Below, piece after piece: positions 36,983 through 45,629 of a stretch of 64,000 bases of DNA (positions are counted from its first letter, which is position 1; each line of letters begins with the position of its first letter). Source of the stretch: Bacillus sp. AFS055030 (GTDB taxonomy: Bacteria > Bacillota > Bacilli > Bacillales > Bacillaceae_G); the NCBI RefSeq assembly GCF_002574545.1, contig NZ_NUGT01000006.1, positions 57,323-121,322 on the forward strand, written 5' to 3'. Below the pieces are notes generated by a model, which was not told the origin of the DNA, did no database searches, and saw only the letters and a list, made by a program, of their open reading frames with translations. The position numbers were made by a program, and so were the translations under genes.

Positions 36983-37834
36983 TTAAAACTTCCTAAATTC
37001 TCCAAACACATCAATCGTTTGAACAATATTTGTAAAAGCCTTTTCATCTACTGATTTTATGACTTTCGATAGATGGTAAAGTTCATAACGAGATAACACC
37101 ATCATTAAAATTTGTTTATCTTGATTCGTAAAAGCACCTTTTGCATTGATGGCAGTAATTCCTCGCACTAGCTTCGAATGGATTTCTTTACGCAATTCAT
37201 CGCCTTTTGTCGTTACAATAAAGGCAGTTACTTTAATATGACTAGTATGAATTGCATCAATGAATCTTGACGTTACATATAGGTTAATTAATGTATAAAG
37301 TGCCTTTTCCATTCCATATATATAGCCTGCTGTTAATATAATTAACGCATTAAACAGGAAAAAGTATGTACCTACTGGTTTTCCTTTCGAACGTGATAAT
37401 ACTAAAGCAACTATATCTAACCCGCCAGTTGAAGCACCATACTTTAATGTATAACCAATCCCAACTGCTACTATTAGCCCACCGAATACTGCGTTTAATA
37501 AAATATCTTTTGAGAACAGAGGCGTTACTGGAATTACTTCTAAAAATAACGTCGTGATTCCAACGCTTAAAATCGTAAAATACGTAAAGGATGGGCCAAT
37601 TTTTTTCCACGCTAAAATGATGACAGGGATATTTAATATCGCAAGTAAAATACCAGTAGATGCCGAAAAAGGTGTAAAATCATTTAATAAATTAGTAAGT
37701 AATTGAGCTAAACCAGAAAAACCAGTTGAATAAACACTGACAGGAATTAAAAAACAATTCATTGCAAATGCGTTCAAAAATGCACCAAATATTACTACAA
37801 GAACTTTTATGAACAATTCTTTTTTGTCATTCAC
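36983..37834 (-). CDS. YitT-family membrane protein, copy 2
   Basis: A 283-residue YitT/DUF161 protein with the same domains as copy 1: a helical N-terminal domain with AFAMNCFLIPVSVYSTGFSGLAQL and ASTGGLDIVAL, and a DUF2179 domain near the C-terminus. AGGAGGCTTGTAGGTGA precedes the ATG. The two copies come from a local duplication now separated by the DUF3941 gene. Confidence 0.9.
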   Translation of the reverse strand: MNDKKELFIKVLVVIFGAFLNAFAMNCFLIPVSVYSTGFSGLAQLLTNLLNDFTPFSASTGILLAILNIPVIILAWKKIGPSFTYFTILSVGITTLFLEVIPVTPLFSKDILLNAVFGGLIVAVGIGYTLKYGASTGGLDIVALVLSRSKGKPVGTYFFLFNALIILTAGYIYGMEKALYTLINLYVTSRFIDAIHTSHIKVTAFIVTTKGDELRKEIHSKLVRGITAINAKGAFTNQDKQILMMVLSRYELYHLSKVIKSVDEKAFTNIVQTIDVFGEFRKF

Positions 37835-37892
37835 CTACAAGCCTCCTAAACATTCATATGTTTAGTATGCCAGTAAACCTGTAAAAAAATAG

Positions 37893-37923
37893 CAAAAAAC
37901 CATTTCATTTTAGTGAAATGGTT
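37893..37923 (-). terminator. Terminator of cvfB
   Basis: AAACCATTTCA/TGAAATGGTTT stem followed by T6 on the minus strand, 11 bases after the cvfB stop. Confidence 0.9.
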
Positions 37924-37934
37924 TCAAACTCTAA

Positions 37935-38810
37935 TTATTGCTCTTTCTTCTCAAACAGTTCTTTTGCGTACGTCCAACCGTCTTCTTGATAGATTTTATT
38001 TTCTTTTAATAATCTACCCATTGCTCGTTTAAATGAAGCTTTGCTAATTTTAAATCTTACTTTAATATCCTCTGCGTCACTCTTATCCCAGTATGGCATT
38101 GCCCCACCACGACTCATCATATATTCATAAATTTCATTTGCTTCTTGATCTAGTCCTTCATGTACTCTTGGTAAAAGTGACACGTTAATACTTCCATCTT
38201 CTTTAACATCAATAATACGACCACTTACCCTCTCACCAATTCGAGGTTCAGTTTTTCTCTGAGATTCATGGATAAAACCTATAAATCGTTCATCAGTTAA
38301 AATATATGACCCCACTCTTAAAGTACGATAAATGATTCCTGTAACATTTTTATTAAGCATACTAGGTTCAGCCGGTACAGAGTACTCTCTCATGACAGGT
38401 TCAGTAGCAATTTTAATTAATAGTCTACCTTTGTTTGTTTGCTTTAACGTACAAAAAATCTCATCGCCTACATTAGGCCATACTTCTTGAAGAGGCGGAA
38501 GGTCACCTTTTTCTAAAAGAATATCTTTTGAAATACCGATGTTTACAAACACACCAACACCATCAAGTTTATCGACTACTTTTGCAAATCCATAACCCTC
38601 TGTTGTAATAAAAGGCATTTCCATCGTTGCAGATAGTCTACCTTTCGAATCATGATATAAAAATACCGTTACTTCTTGATCTATTTCAACTTCACCAGAT
38701 GCCTCATTTTTATGTAAAAATACTTCTTCTTGATCTTGGACAAGCATATATCCAATATCCGTTATTCGACTGCAAACTAAAGTTACAATCTCTCCTGCTT
38801 GTAAACTCAT
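37935..38810 (-). CDS. cvfB: S1-domain RNA-binding protein CvfB (YitL)
   Basis: A 291-residue protein of the CvfB family. Three S1-like OB folds (residues about 1-65, 68-145, 146-215) carry GYGFAKVVDKLDGVGVFVNIG and GERVSGRIIDVKEDGSINVSL. A C-terminal winged helix follows (DAEDIKVRFKISKASFKRAMGRLLKENKI). CvfB affects virulence gene expression in Staphylococcus and binds RNA. Adjacent to the YajQ gene, as yitL-yitK in B. subtilis, but divergent from it. Confidence 0.92.
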   Translation of the reverse strand: MSLQAGEIVTLVCSRITDIGYMLVQDQEEVFLHKNEASGEVEIDQEVTVFLYHDSKGRLSATMEMPFITTEGYGFAKVVDKLDGVGVFVNIGISKDILLEKGDLPPLQEVWPNVGDEIFCTLKQTNKGRLLIKIATEPVMREYSVPAEPSMLNKNVTGIIYRTLRVGSYILTDERFIGFIHESQRKTEPRIGERVSGRIIDVKEDGSINVSLLPRVHEGLDQEANEIYEYMMSRGGAMPYWDKSDAEDIKVRFKISKASFKRAMGRLLKENKIYQEDGWTYAKELFEKKEQ

Positions 38811-38934
38811 TCTTTGTTACATCCTCTCTTAACTTTCAAATTAAAAATTATTATATCATGCTCACCTGAAAGTTTGTTACTTCGTCTATCATACACTATA
38901 ATACAAGTATTAACGAATTGGAGGGATTCTATCT

Positions 38935-39426
38935 ATGTCAAAAGAAAGTTCATTTGATATTGTATCAAAAGTAGACTTACCAGAAGTCTCTAATGCGATT
39001 CAACTTGCTACAAAGGAAATTGCAACTCGCTATGACTTTAAAGGAAGCAAAAGCTCAATTTCTTTAGAAAAAGAAGAACTAGTTTTAGTTTCTGATGACG
39101 ATTATAAGTTAGAGCAATTAAAAGACGTATTAATTAGTAAACTAATTAAACGCAATGTTCCTATTAAAAACTTAGACTACTCTAAAGTTGAGGGTGCTTC
39201 AGGTGGTACTGTAAGACAAAGAGCTAAGTTAGTTCAAGGAATCGATAAAGAAAATGCAAAAAAAATCAATACAATTATTAAAAATAGTGGTTTAAAAGTT
39301 AAATCACAAATTCAAGACGATCAAATCCGGGTAACTGCAAAAAGTAGAGATGATTTACAAGCAATTATCGCTGCTGTTAAAGGTGCAGATTTATCAATTG
39401 ATGTTCAATTTATGAATTACCGATAA
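38935..39426 (+). CDS. YajQ-family nucleotide-binding protein (YitK)
   Basis: A 163-residue UPF0234/YajQ protein with two ferredoxin-like domains. It starts [36 protein letters not shown] and has [14 protein letters not shown] at the centre, both family signatures. Some YajQ members bind cyclic di-GMP or RNA. Length equals the family norm. TTGGAGGGATTCTATCT precedes the ATG. Confidence 0.92.
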   Translation: MSKESSFDIVSKVDLPEVSNAIQLATKEIATRYDFKGSKSSISLEKEELVLVSDDDYKLEQLKDVLISKLIKRNVPIKNLDYSKVEGASGGTVRQRAKLVQGIDKENAKKINTIIKNSGLKVKSQIQDDQIRVTAKSRDDLQAIIAAVKGADLSIDVQFMNYR

Positions 39427-39437
39427 ATACATAATTA

Positions 39438-39468
39438 AAAGAGGATGATACTAGTCATCCTCTTTTTT
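39438..39468 (+). terminator. Bidirectional terminator
   Basis: AAGAGGATGA/TCATCCTCTT stem with a 6-nt loop and T run. Shared by the YajQ gene and the convergent LacI-type regulator. Confidence 0.88.
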
Positions 39469-39486
39469 AACTTAAATAAAATCCAT

Positions 39487-40530
39487 TTAGCTACTAACTA
39501 ACGTTAATCTCTCGTTTTTAACACATGTACCACGTACTACTATTTTATATGGAACGATTATACTTTTTTCAGTATCATCTGGTTCTTCAATTTTAGATAT
39601 TATATTTTTCGCCGCTTCATTGCCTAGTTGATATATATTAATATCTACAGATGTTAGTGGTGGATTTGCTAATTCTGCAAAAATAGCATTATTAAAGCTA
39701 ATAATTGAAAGATCATTCGGTACTGAAATATTATGTTCACTTAATACACTGATAATTCCTAATGCTAATACATCATCTGTTACGACAATTGCAGTGGGAA
39801 GCTCTTTTAGTTCGAGTAATTGATTTACCGCTTTCCTTCCACCATCTCTTGTAAATGATGTAAATATTATTTCTTCTTCATTTACAGTAAATCCGTTTAA
39901 TTGCATTGAATCTTGGAAGCCACGTAACCGGTTTTGGGTTACTAGAAGACTACTGTCTCCGCCTACAAACGCAATTTGTCGATGACCATGATCAATTAAA
40001 TAATTCGTTACATCCCTAGCAGCTGCATAATTATCGTTATCAATATATGTTATATCATCAATTGAATGATAAGGCTTCCCAACTAATACAAAAGGAAAAT
40101 TATTTTCGTTCAAATAATCAATAATTTTATCATTTTCCTTAGAGTAAAGTAGAATAATTCCATCGACTCTTCTACCCCTTATCGTTTTAATCACAGTTTG
40201 CTCAACTTCATCTTCGTTGTTTCCTGTAATAAAATAAAGAGAGTAATCTTTTTGATTTGAATAAGCTGTCACACCTCTTATTACTTCAGCAAAAAAAGGA
40301 TTATGAAATGAAGTATCTAAAGCTGGTGGCAATACTAATCCAATTGATTTCGTAGATCGATTAGCCAATGACCTAGCATTTAAATTTGGATGATAATTTA
40401 GTTCATCCATTACTTTTCTAACTTTTCTTTTTGTTTTTTCACTAATTCTTGGGTTGTTTGAGATAACTCGAGACACCGTTGAAGGTGCTACATTCGCTTT
40501 CTTCGCAACATCCTTAATTGTAATCGTCAT
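39487..40530 (-). CDS. LacI-family regulator of the alpha-glucan locus
   Basis: A 347-residue LacI/GalR-type repressor. The helix-turn-helix is TIKDVAKKANVAPSTVSRVI (residues 3-22), and YHPNLNARSLA forms the hinge. A periplasmic-binding-protein-like sugar domain follows. It resembles MalR-type maltose/maltodextrin regulators. The downstream position to two GH13 genes supports that, but the ligand is inferred. A perfect cre consensus sits 27 bases upstream of the start. AAGGGGAATTAAA is the ribosome-binding site. Confidence 0.88.
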   Translation of the reverse strand: MTITIKDVAKKANVAPSTVSRVISNNPRISEKTKRKVRKVMDELNYHPNLNARSLANRSTKSIGLVLPPALDTSFHNPFFAEVIRGVTAYSNQKDYSLYFITGNNEDEVEQTVIKTIRGRRVDGIILLYSKENDKIIDYLNENNFPFVLVGKPYHSIDDITYIDNDNYAAARDVTNYLIDHGHRQIAFVGGDSSLLVTQNRLRGFQDSMQLNGFTVNEEEIIFTSFTRDGGRKAVNQLLELKELPTAIVVTDDVLALGIISVLSEHNISVPNDLSIISFNNAIFAELANPPLTSVDINIYQLGNEAAKNIISKIEEPDDTEKSIIVPYKIVVRGTCVKNERLTLVSS

Positions 40531-40556
40531 TTTAATTCCCCTTATTTACGAATGAA

Positions 40557-40570
40557 TGTAAACGTTATCA
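40557..40570 (+). promoter_or_regulatory. cre (catabolite-responsive element) before the LacI-type gene
   Basis: TGTAAACGTTATCA matches the CcpA consensus TGWAANCGNTNWCA at every specified position. It could also be the binding site of the encoded LacI-type protein, whose operators look alike. Confidence 0.75.
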
Positions 40571-40639
40571 ATTTCACTTTAGATGCAGACTTTATTATAA
40601 AATGATTGTTTCTTTTACTGGAATGAAGTGGATAATTTG

Positions 40640-40683
40640 CTTAGAATACAAAAAAGACAATCAGCCATTTTAAGTATTCTAAG
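40640..40683. repeat. 10-bp inverted repeat between GH13 gene and regulator
   Basis: CTTAGAATAC (40640-40649) and GTATTCTAAG (40674-40683) are exact inverted copies flanking 24 bases. On the minus strand the loop contains TTTTTT. It may be a transcription attenuator or an operator pair after the pseudo-amylase gene. Confidence 0.6.
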
Positions 40684-40699
40684 CTCTACTAACTACTAT

Positions 40700-42202
40700 T
40701 TAATTCTTCTCTTTATTACGTCTACTTGCCAGCCATAAGAAGATGATAAACGCAATAAAAATAGATGGAATTGCAATAATCACTCCCATGTTTAAACTTG
40801 TTTTAGGTGCTACTGCATAAACATTTGATGATTCTCTTTTAAGGACTATATCAAATCCTTTTTTATTTGGGCGAGCTAAATCATCATTTAACATCCCTCT
40901 TAATTCATTAGATTTTTTAACAACATCAAAATCTAAATGAACCTTTTGATCATTAGAAGTATTATTGATCGCAACGATTGTAGTTTCATCATTATATTGT
41001 CTCTTTATTAAAGTCATACCTTTTGAATCATCATAAAGAACTTCTAAATCTCCTTTTGAAAGAGATGGTAAAGTTCTTCTTAATTCTGTTAGTTTTTTAA
41101 TATATTTTGAAAAATCTTCATCAGTACGGAAATCCATTCCCTTACGATTATCAGGGATATTCCCACCATTTAGTGCAATTTCTGTCCCATAATAAGTCAA
41201 TGGGATCCCTGGTGTTGTAAATAAATACGCAAGTGCCAACTTTAATCTTGAAGGTGGATACTCACCTTTTGATAAAGCTATTGAAACAAACCGCTTAGTC
41301 ATTTCATCATCTAAATAGTTAATCAGTAATGTTGAATCTAACTGTTTACTTAAATCCGCTTGTCGCTTCATTAAATCAGTTAAAGATTCATTTTGTGAAG
41401 AAAATGTATTTGCCAAATCCGTTACTGAATCTACATTATAAATTCCATTAAAACCTAAATTCTTATATTTATTTAGATCAATCTCACTTGAAGCATTTAA
41501 ATCAGCAAATAAAATGAAATTTGGATTTTTCTTTTTTATTTCATTGTTAAATGATTCCCAAAAAGAAACAGGTACATTATTTACTTCTTGCAAATTATAG
41601 CCGTCAAAATTAGCTTGATCCATCCAATATTTAGCTGTTTCAATTAAGTAACTAGCTACTTCACTGTTTTCTTGGTTAAAATCGGGTAACCCGTTTATCC
41701 ATTTCATTTCTGAACTTGTACTATTTTCGGGATTAAACCAATCCGCTCTTTTAGCAAGTACACTATTTGGCGAAGCATTATTTGTAACAAAGTCAATATA
41801 AACTTTTATATTTCGTTTATGCGCTTCCTTGACTAACTTCTTAAGATCTTTATTTGTTCCGAACCTTGGATCAATTTTTCTAAAATTAACGATATTGAAT
41901 CCATCATATGAATTTACGTCATTCTCAAAAATAGGTGAAATCGAAATCGCATTATATCCAAAATCCTTAAGATAATCTAATTTTTGAGTAATACCCTCTA
42001 AATCCCCACCTTGAGATTTATTTAAATCTTTCGGGTCTGTATTTTTATCATTCATAGGATTACCATCAAAAAAACGATCAACTAAAATTCGATAAATCAT
42101 TTCTTTGCTTAGATCTGTTGTCTTTTTTTCTGCAAAACTAATACTTGGTAACATACTAATAAATAGTACAGATACTAGTATAAAAAAACCAAATCGCCTC
42201 AT
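40700..42202 (-). CDS. Membrane-anchored GH13 alpha-amylase-like protein lacking catalytic residues
   Basis: A 500-residue protein with an N-terminal signal peptide (residues 1-24, SFAEKK), a GH13 (beta/alpha)8 domain and a C-terminal helix followed by RRNKEKN, so it is exported and anchored outside the cell. The fold is clear (GGDLEGITQKLDYLKDFGYNAI, TPGIPLTYYGTEIALNGG). The four GH13 motifs are altered. Region I has DFVTNN (His to Asn142). Region II has DGYNLQEV (Arg-x-Asp replaced; Gln205 at the nucleophile). Region III has LFADLN (Asp234 for Glu). Region IV has YLDDEM (Glu300-Met301 instead of His-Asp). A binding or regulatory role is more likely than hydrolysis. Confidence 0.9.
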   Translation of the reverse strand: MRRFGFFILVSVLFISMLPSISFAEKKTTDLSKEMIYRILVDRFFDGNPMNDKNTDPKDLNKSQGGDLEGITQKLDYLKDFGYNAISISPIFENDVNSYDGFNIVNFRKIDPRFGTNKDLKKLVKEAHKRNIKVYIDFVTNNASPNSVLAKRADWFNPENSTSSEMKWINGLPDFNQENSEVASYLIETAKYWMDQANFDGYNLQEVNNVPVSFWESFNNEIKKKNPNFILFADLNASSEIDLNKYKNLGFNGIYNVDSVTDLANTFSSQNESLTDLMKRQADLSKQLDSTLLINYLDDEMTKRFVSIALSKGEYPPSRLKLALAYLFTTPGIPLTYYGTEIALNGGNIPDNRKGMDFRTDEDFSKYIKKLTELRRTLPSLSKGDLEVLYDDSKGMTLIKRQYNDETTIVAINNTSNDQKVHLDFDVVKKSNELRGMLNDDLARPNKKGFDIVLKRESSNVYAVAPKTSLNMGVIIAIPSIFIAFIIFLWLASRRNKEKN

Positions 42203-42309
42203 TTTTTCTCCCCCTGCAAGACACTCGCATGTACATAAATTTCACTCTCTACATTATTTTGCAAAATATTACATAGAAATTCAAATGTTAAATTAAAATT
42301 TCATAAAAA

Positions 42310-42325
42310 TGGAAGCGATTGCACA
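42310..42325 (+). promoter_or_regulatory. LacI-family operator/cre-like site in the divergent GH13 promoter region
   Basis: TGGAAGCGATTGCACA has the palindromic GCGATTGC-type core of LacI/CcpA operators, with two deviations from cre. Its place between the divergent GH13 genes suits the LacI-type regulator encoded nearby. Confidence 0.5.
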
Positions 42326-42410
42326 CACTATTTAATTATACTGTTACTAATTTAGATAGCAAGTTTATTCCTTATAGACACTAATAATAAATTTCATAAA
42401 GGGTGGGATC

Positions 42411-44183
42411 ATGCAAATTGAATCAATTTATCATCAACCATATGATCAATATGCTTTTTCAATAGATGATAAAACCTATCGTTTAAGAATACGAACAAAA
42501 AAAGGTGATTGCACAGAAATTATTTTTTATTTCGGAGACCCATTCAAATTCAATGATTCAACTTGGCAAATCGAATCACCAATCTCCATGTATCTTGCAT
42601 TTTCCACAGAACTATTCGACTACTGGGAAGTAAATGTTATCCCTCCAAATAAACGAATGAAATATCAGTTTCTTTTAAAAAACGATCAGGATTCTTTATT
42701 TTATGGTGAGGGCGGATTTACTACCAATTTAAACCCTAATGATCAGTCGAACTGTTTTACTTTGCCATATCTACATAAAAATAATTTAATATCGCCTCCG
42801 AGTTGGATTAATCATACGATTTGGTATCAAATATTCCCAGATCGATTTGCTAGCGGAAATAACAAGAATAATCCTACCAATTCAACTCCATGGGGCACTA
42901 CTTTACCAACTAGTTCAAGCTATTTTGGTGGTGATTTAGAAGGAATTATTCAAAAAATAGATTATCTAAAAGAATTAGGGGTATCTGGAATTTATTTAAC
43001 ACCTATTTTTGAAGCAAATTCAAATCATAAATATAATACAATCAATTATTTTAGAATAGATCCTACTTTTGGAGATGAGAAAGTCTTAAAAGCATTAATC
43101 GAGAAATGTCATGAAAATAATATCCGAGTAATGCTCGATGCGGTTTTTAACCATACAAGTGCATCCTTCCCCCCATTTCAGGATGCCGTACAAAACCGAA
43201 GAGAATCCGCCTTTTTTGAGTGGTTTCACTTTTTTAATGACGAGCAAAACAATATAGCATATGAAACTTTTTCGTTTGTAAAGGAAATGCCAAAACTAAA
43301 TACAGAAAATAAAGAAGTACAGAATTTTTTATTAGAAATAGGTTCTTATTGGATAAAAGAATTTAATATAGATGGCTGGCGTTTAGATGTCGCAAATGAA
43401 ATCGATCATTACTTTTGGAAACGATTTAATCAAAAAATGAAGGAACTAAGAAATGATATATTTATTGTAGGTGAGATTTGGCACCATGCCATGCCATGGC
43501 TAAGAGGTGACGAATTCGATTCTGTTATGAATTATCCTCTGATGAAATCACTTTTTGCTTATTTCGGTTATCAATCGATTTCAAAGACACAGTTTCAATA
43601 TTCCATAAACGATTTAATTGCTCAATATCCATTACCGGTAATTAAAGCACTTTTCAATGTATTAGGTTCACATGATACACCAAGAATTCTGACTCAATGT
43701 AATCAAAATGAAAAAAGAGTGATTCTATTATATGTCTTTTTATTTACTTTCTTTGGAACGCCATGTATCTATTACGGAGATGAAATCGGACTACAAGGTG
43801 GAAATGACCCTGAATGCCGAAGTTGTATGCTTTGGGACAAATCACAGTATAATTTAAGGATCTTTAATTCAATAAAAAAATTGATTTCTTTAAGAAAAAA
43901 ATACTCAGTTTTAGAAAACGAAGGTGAGTTTAATTGGGTACTAACTGACCAACCTGACATTGTTATGTATGAAAGAAAGAATAATCAATTTCATTTTTTA
44001 ATCATCATTAATAACTCAAGCGAAAAACAATCAGTTAAAGTACCAATAAATTTAGGTAAGAAAAGAATAACAAATGTGTGGAATGGCGAGCAGTTCGCAA
44101 CTGAATCTGATTCAATTGGTGTTGATCTACTAGAAACCGACTTTTTAATTTTACAAATAGAAGATACAGACTCATTTTCCTGA
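42411..44183 (+). CDS. Cyclomaltodextrinase/neopullulanase-type GH13 enzyme
   Basis: A cytosolic GH13 (subfamily 20-like) enzyme of 590 residues with an N-terminal beta-domain (1-125), catalytic domain and C-terminal beta-domain. All motifs are intact: MLDAVFNHT (241-249), DGWRLDVANE with nucleophile Asp326, VGEIW with Glu355, and LGSHDTPRI with His421-Asp422. It would split linear or cyclic maltodextrins after uptake. No signal peptide. AAAGGGTGGGATC precedes the ATG. Divergent from the inactive GH13 gene. The stop codon lies inside the terminator loop. Confidence 0.93.
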   Translation: MQIESIYHQPYDQYAFSIDDKTYRLRIRTKKGDCTEIIFYFGDPFKFNDSTWQIESPISMYLAFSTELFDYWEVNVIPPNKRMKYQFLLKNDQDSLFYGEGGFTTNLNPNDQSNCFTLPYLHKNNLISPPSWINHTIWYQIFPDRFASGNNKNNPTNSTPWGTTLPTSSSYFGGDLEGIIQKIDYLKELGVSGIYLTPIFEANSNHKYNTINYFRIDPTFGDEKVLKALIEKCHENNIRVMLDAVFNHTSASFPPFQDAVQNRRESAFFEWFHFFNDEQNNIAYETFSFVKEMPKLNTENKEVQNFLLEIGSYWIKEFNIDGWRLDVANEIDHYFWKRFNQKMKELRNDIFIVGEIWHHAMPWLRGDEFDSVMNYPLMKSLFAYFGYQSISKTQFQYSINDLIAQYPLPVIKALFNVLGSHDTPRILTQCNQNEKRVILLYVFLFTFFGTPCIYYGDEIGLQGGNDPECRSCMLWDKSQYNLRIFNSIKKLISLRKKYSVLENEGEFNWVLTDQPDIVMYERKNNQFHFLIIINNSSEKQSVKVPINLGKKRITNVWNGEQFATESDSIGVDLLETDFLILQIEDTDSFS

Positions 44184-44197
44184 GTCTGTATTTTTAT
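44165..44197 (+). terminator. Terminator overlapping the neopullulanase stop
   Basis: ATACAGACTCA/TGAGTCTGTAT perfect 11-bp stem followed by T5. The TGA stop at 44181-44183 falls at the 3' arm. Confidence 0.9.
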
Positions 44198-44214
44198 TCA
44201 CTCATTTCCATCAT

Positions 44215-44231
44215 GTTAGGTTTTCTAACAA
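44215..44231 (+). promoter_or_regulatory. TnrA/GlnR box 1 upstream of amtB
   Basis: TGTTAGGTTTTCTAACA matches the 17-base TnrA/GlnR consensus TGTNANAWWWTMTNACA with one mismatch. A CATAAT hexamer at 44255-44260 would place the box about 45 bases before the transcription start, the usual spot for TnrA activation. Confidence 0.8.
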
Positions 44232-44343
44232 ATTAGATAAATGTTAACGTTTTCATAATTTTTCTAAATTTTTTTGATATTTTTGTGAAATTTTTATTGA
44301 ATTTTGCATATATTCTGAATATGATAATTTATATAACATTTAA

Positions 44344-44360
44344 TGTTATAAAAACTAACA
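44344..44360 (+). promoter_or_regulatory. TnrA/GlnR box 2 upstream of amtB
   Basis: TGTTATAAAAACTAACA matches the same consensus with one mismatch. It lies about 20 bases before the ATG, downstream of the probable start of transcription, where binding would repress. Confidence 0.75.
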
Positions 44361-44381
44361 TTAAAGAAATGGGGAATGAAG

Positions 44382-45617
44382 ATGAACGGTATTCAAGCTG
44401 CGGATAGTGTATTTCTTTTTATTTCAACTGTTTTGGTCATGATCATGACACCCGGTCTGGCACTTTTTTACGGTGGGATGGTTAAAAGTAAAAACGTATT
44501 AAGTACGACAATGCATAGCTATTCTGCTATGGCAATCGTATCAATCCAGTGGGTGCTAATTGGTTACTCTTTAGCATTCGGTCCAGATTTTAATCATTTA
44601 ATTGGTGGCTTTTCTTGGGCAGCATTAAAGGATGTTGGTTTTACTCCAAACGAAAACTACAGCGCAACAGTCCCTCATAATCTTTTCATGATGTTTCAGT
44701 TAATGTTTGCAATTTTAACGCCTGCTCTTATATCTGGTGCCTTTGCTGAGCGCATGAAATTTTCAGCATTTCTATTATTTACTCTTTTATGGACTACTTT
44801 TGTTTATGACCCAATAGCTCACTGGGTATGGGGCGTGGATGGTTGGCTTCGTAATCTAGGTGCTTTAGACTTTGCCAGTGGAACAGTTGTCCATATTTCC
44901 TCTGGTGTTTCAGGTTTAGTTTTGGCTTTTCTTCTTGGTAAAAGACGCGATTTCGGATCTACATCACCTCATCACTTACCACTAACTGTATTAGGAGCTG
45001 GACTATTATGGTTTGGATGGTTCGGATTTAATGTTGGTAGTGCACTAACACTAAATGATGTGGCATTAACTGCTTTCATTAATACAAATACTGCAGCTGC
45101 TGCAGCTTCAGTTGCTTGGGTGCTGGTGGAATGGTACGTAAATAAGAAACCTACTATTTTAGGTGGCGTTAGTGGTGCCGTAGCTGGATTAGTTGCGATT
45201 ACACCAGCTTGCGGATTCGTCACTCCTCTCTCATCTATTTTGATTGGATTTTTAGGTGGAGTCATATGCTTTTTAGCAGTAACATACTTAAAATACAAAT
45301 TCGGATATGACGATGCTTTAGACGCATTCGGTTGCCACGGTGTCGGTGGGACATGGGGAGCTATTGCAACAGGTTTATTCGCCACAAAATCAGTAAATAG
45401 TGCTGGTGCCAACGGACTTTTTTACGGAGACGTATCACTTCTTTGGAAACAACTACTCGCTATTGGTGCAACCTATCTTTTTGCAGGTGTTATTACCTAC
45501 TTAATTGTGAAAGTTATAGGCTTTTTCATCAGCATTCGTGTCGATCAAGAGGAAGAAAACCTCGGCCTTGACTTAAGCATTCACGGGGAAAAAGCATATC
45601 ACGACGCAAGTATATAA
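44382..45617 (+). CDS. amtB: Ammonium transporter AmtB (NrgA)
   Basis: An 11-helix ammonium channel of 411 residues. It shows GLALFYGGMV near the N-terminus, VHISSGVSG and FGCHGVGGTWGA with the paired pore histidines, and a short charged cytosolic tail. Start ATG 44382 is preferred to ATG 44376 because of spacing from TGGGGA. glnK follows 12 bases after the stop, the classical amtB-glnK pair. Two TnrA/GlnR-type boxes upstream predict induction under nitrogen limitation. Confidence 0.96.
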   Translation: MNGIQAADSVFLFISTVLVMIMTPGLALFYGGMVKSKNVLSTTMHSYSAMAIVSIQWVLIGYSLAFGPDFNHLIGGFSWAALKDVGFTPNENYSATVPHNLFMMFQLMFAILTPALISGAFAERMKFSAFLLFTLLWTTFVYDPIAHWVWGVDGWLRNLGALDFASGTVVHISSGVSGLVLAFLLGKRRDFGSTSPHHLPLTVLGAGLLWFGWFGFNVGSALTLNDVALTAFINTNTAAAAASVAWVLVEWYVNKKPTILGGVSGAVAGLVAITPACGFVTPLSSILIGFLGGVICFLAVTYLKYKFGYDDALDAFGCHGVGGTWGAIATGLFATKSVNSAGANGLFYGDVSLLWKQLLAIGATYLFAGVITYLIVKVIGFFISIRVDQEEENLGLDLSIHGEKAYHDASI

Positions 45618-45629
45618 GGAGGGATAAAA

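Noticed and set aside
44972-45412. Minus-strand frame of 146 codons inside amtB
   Set aside because: Antisense shadow of a well conserved gene, Ala/Pro-rich without ribosome-binding site.
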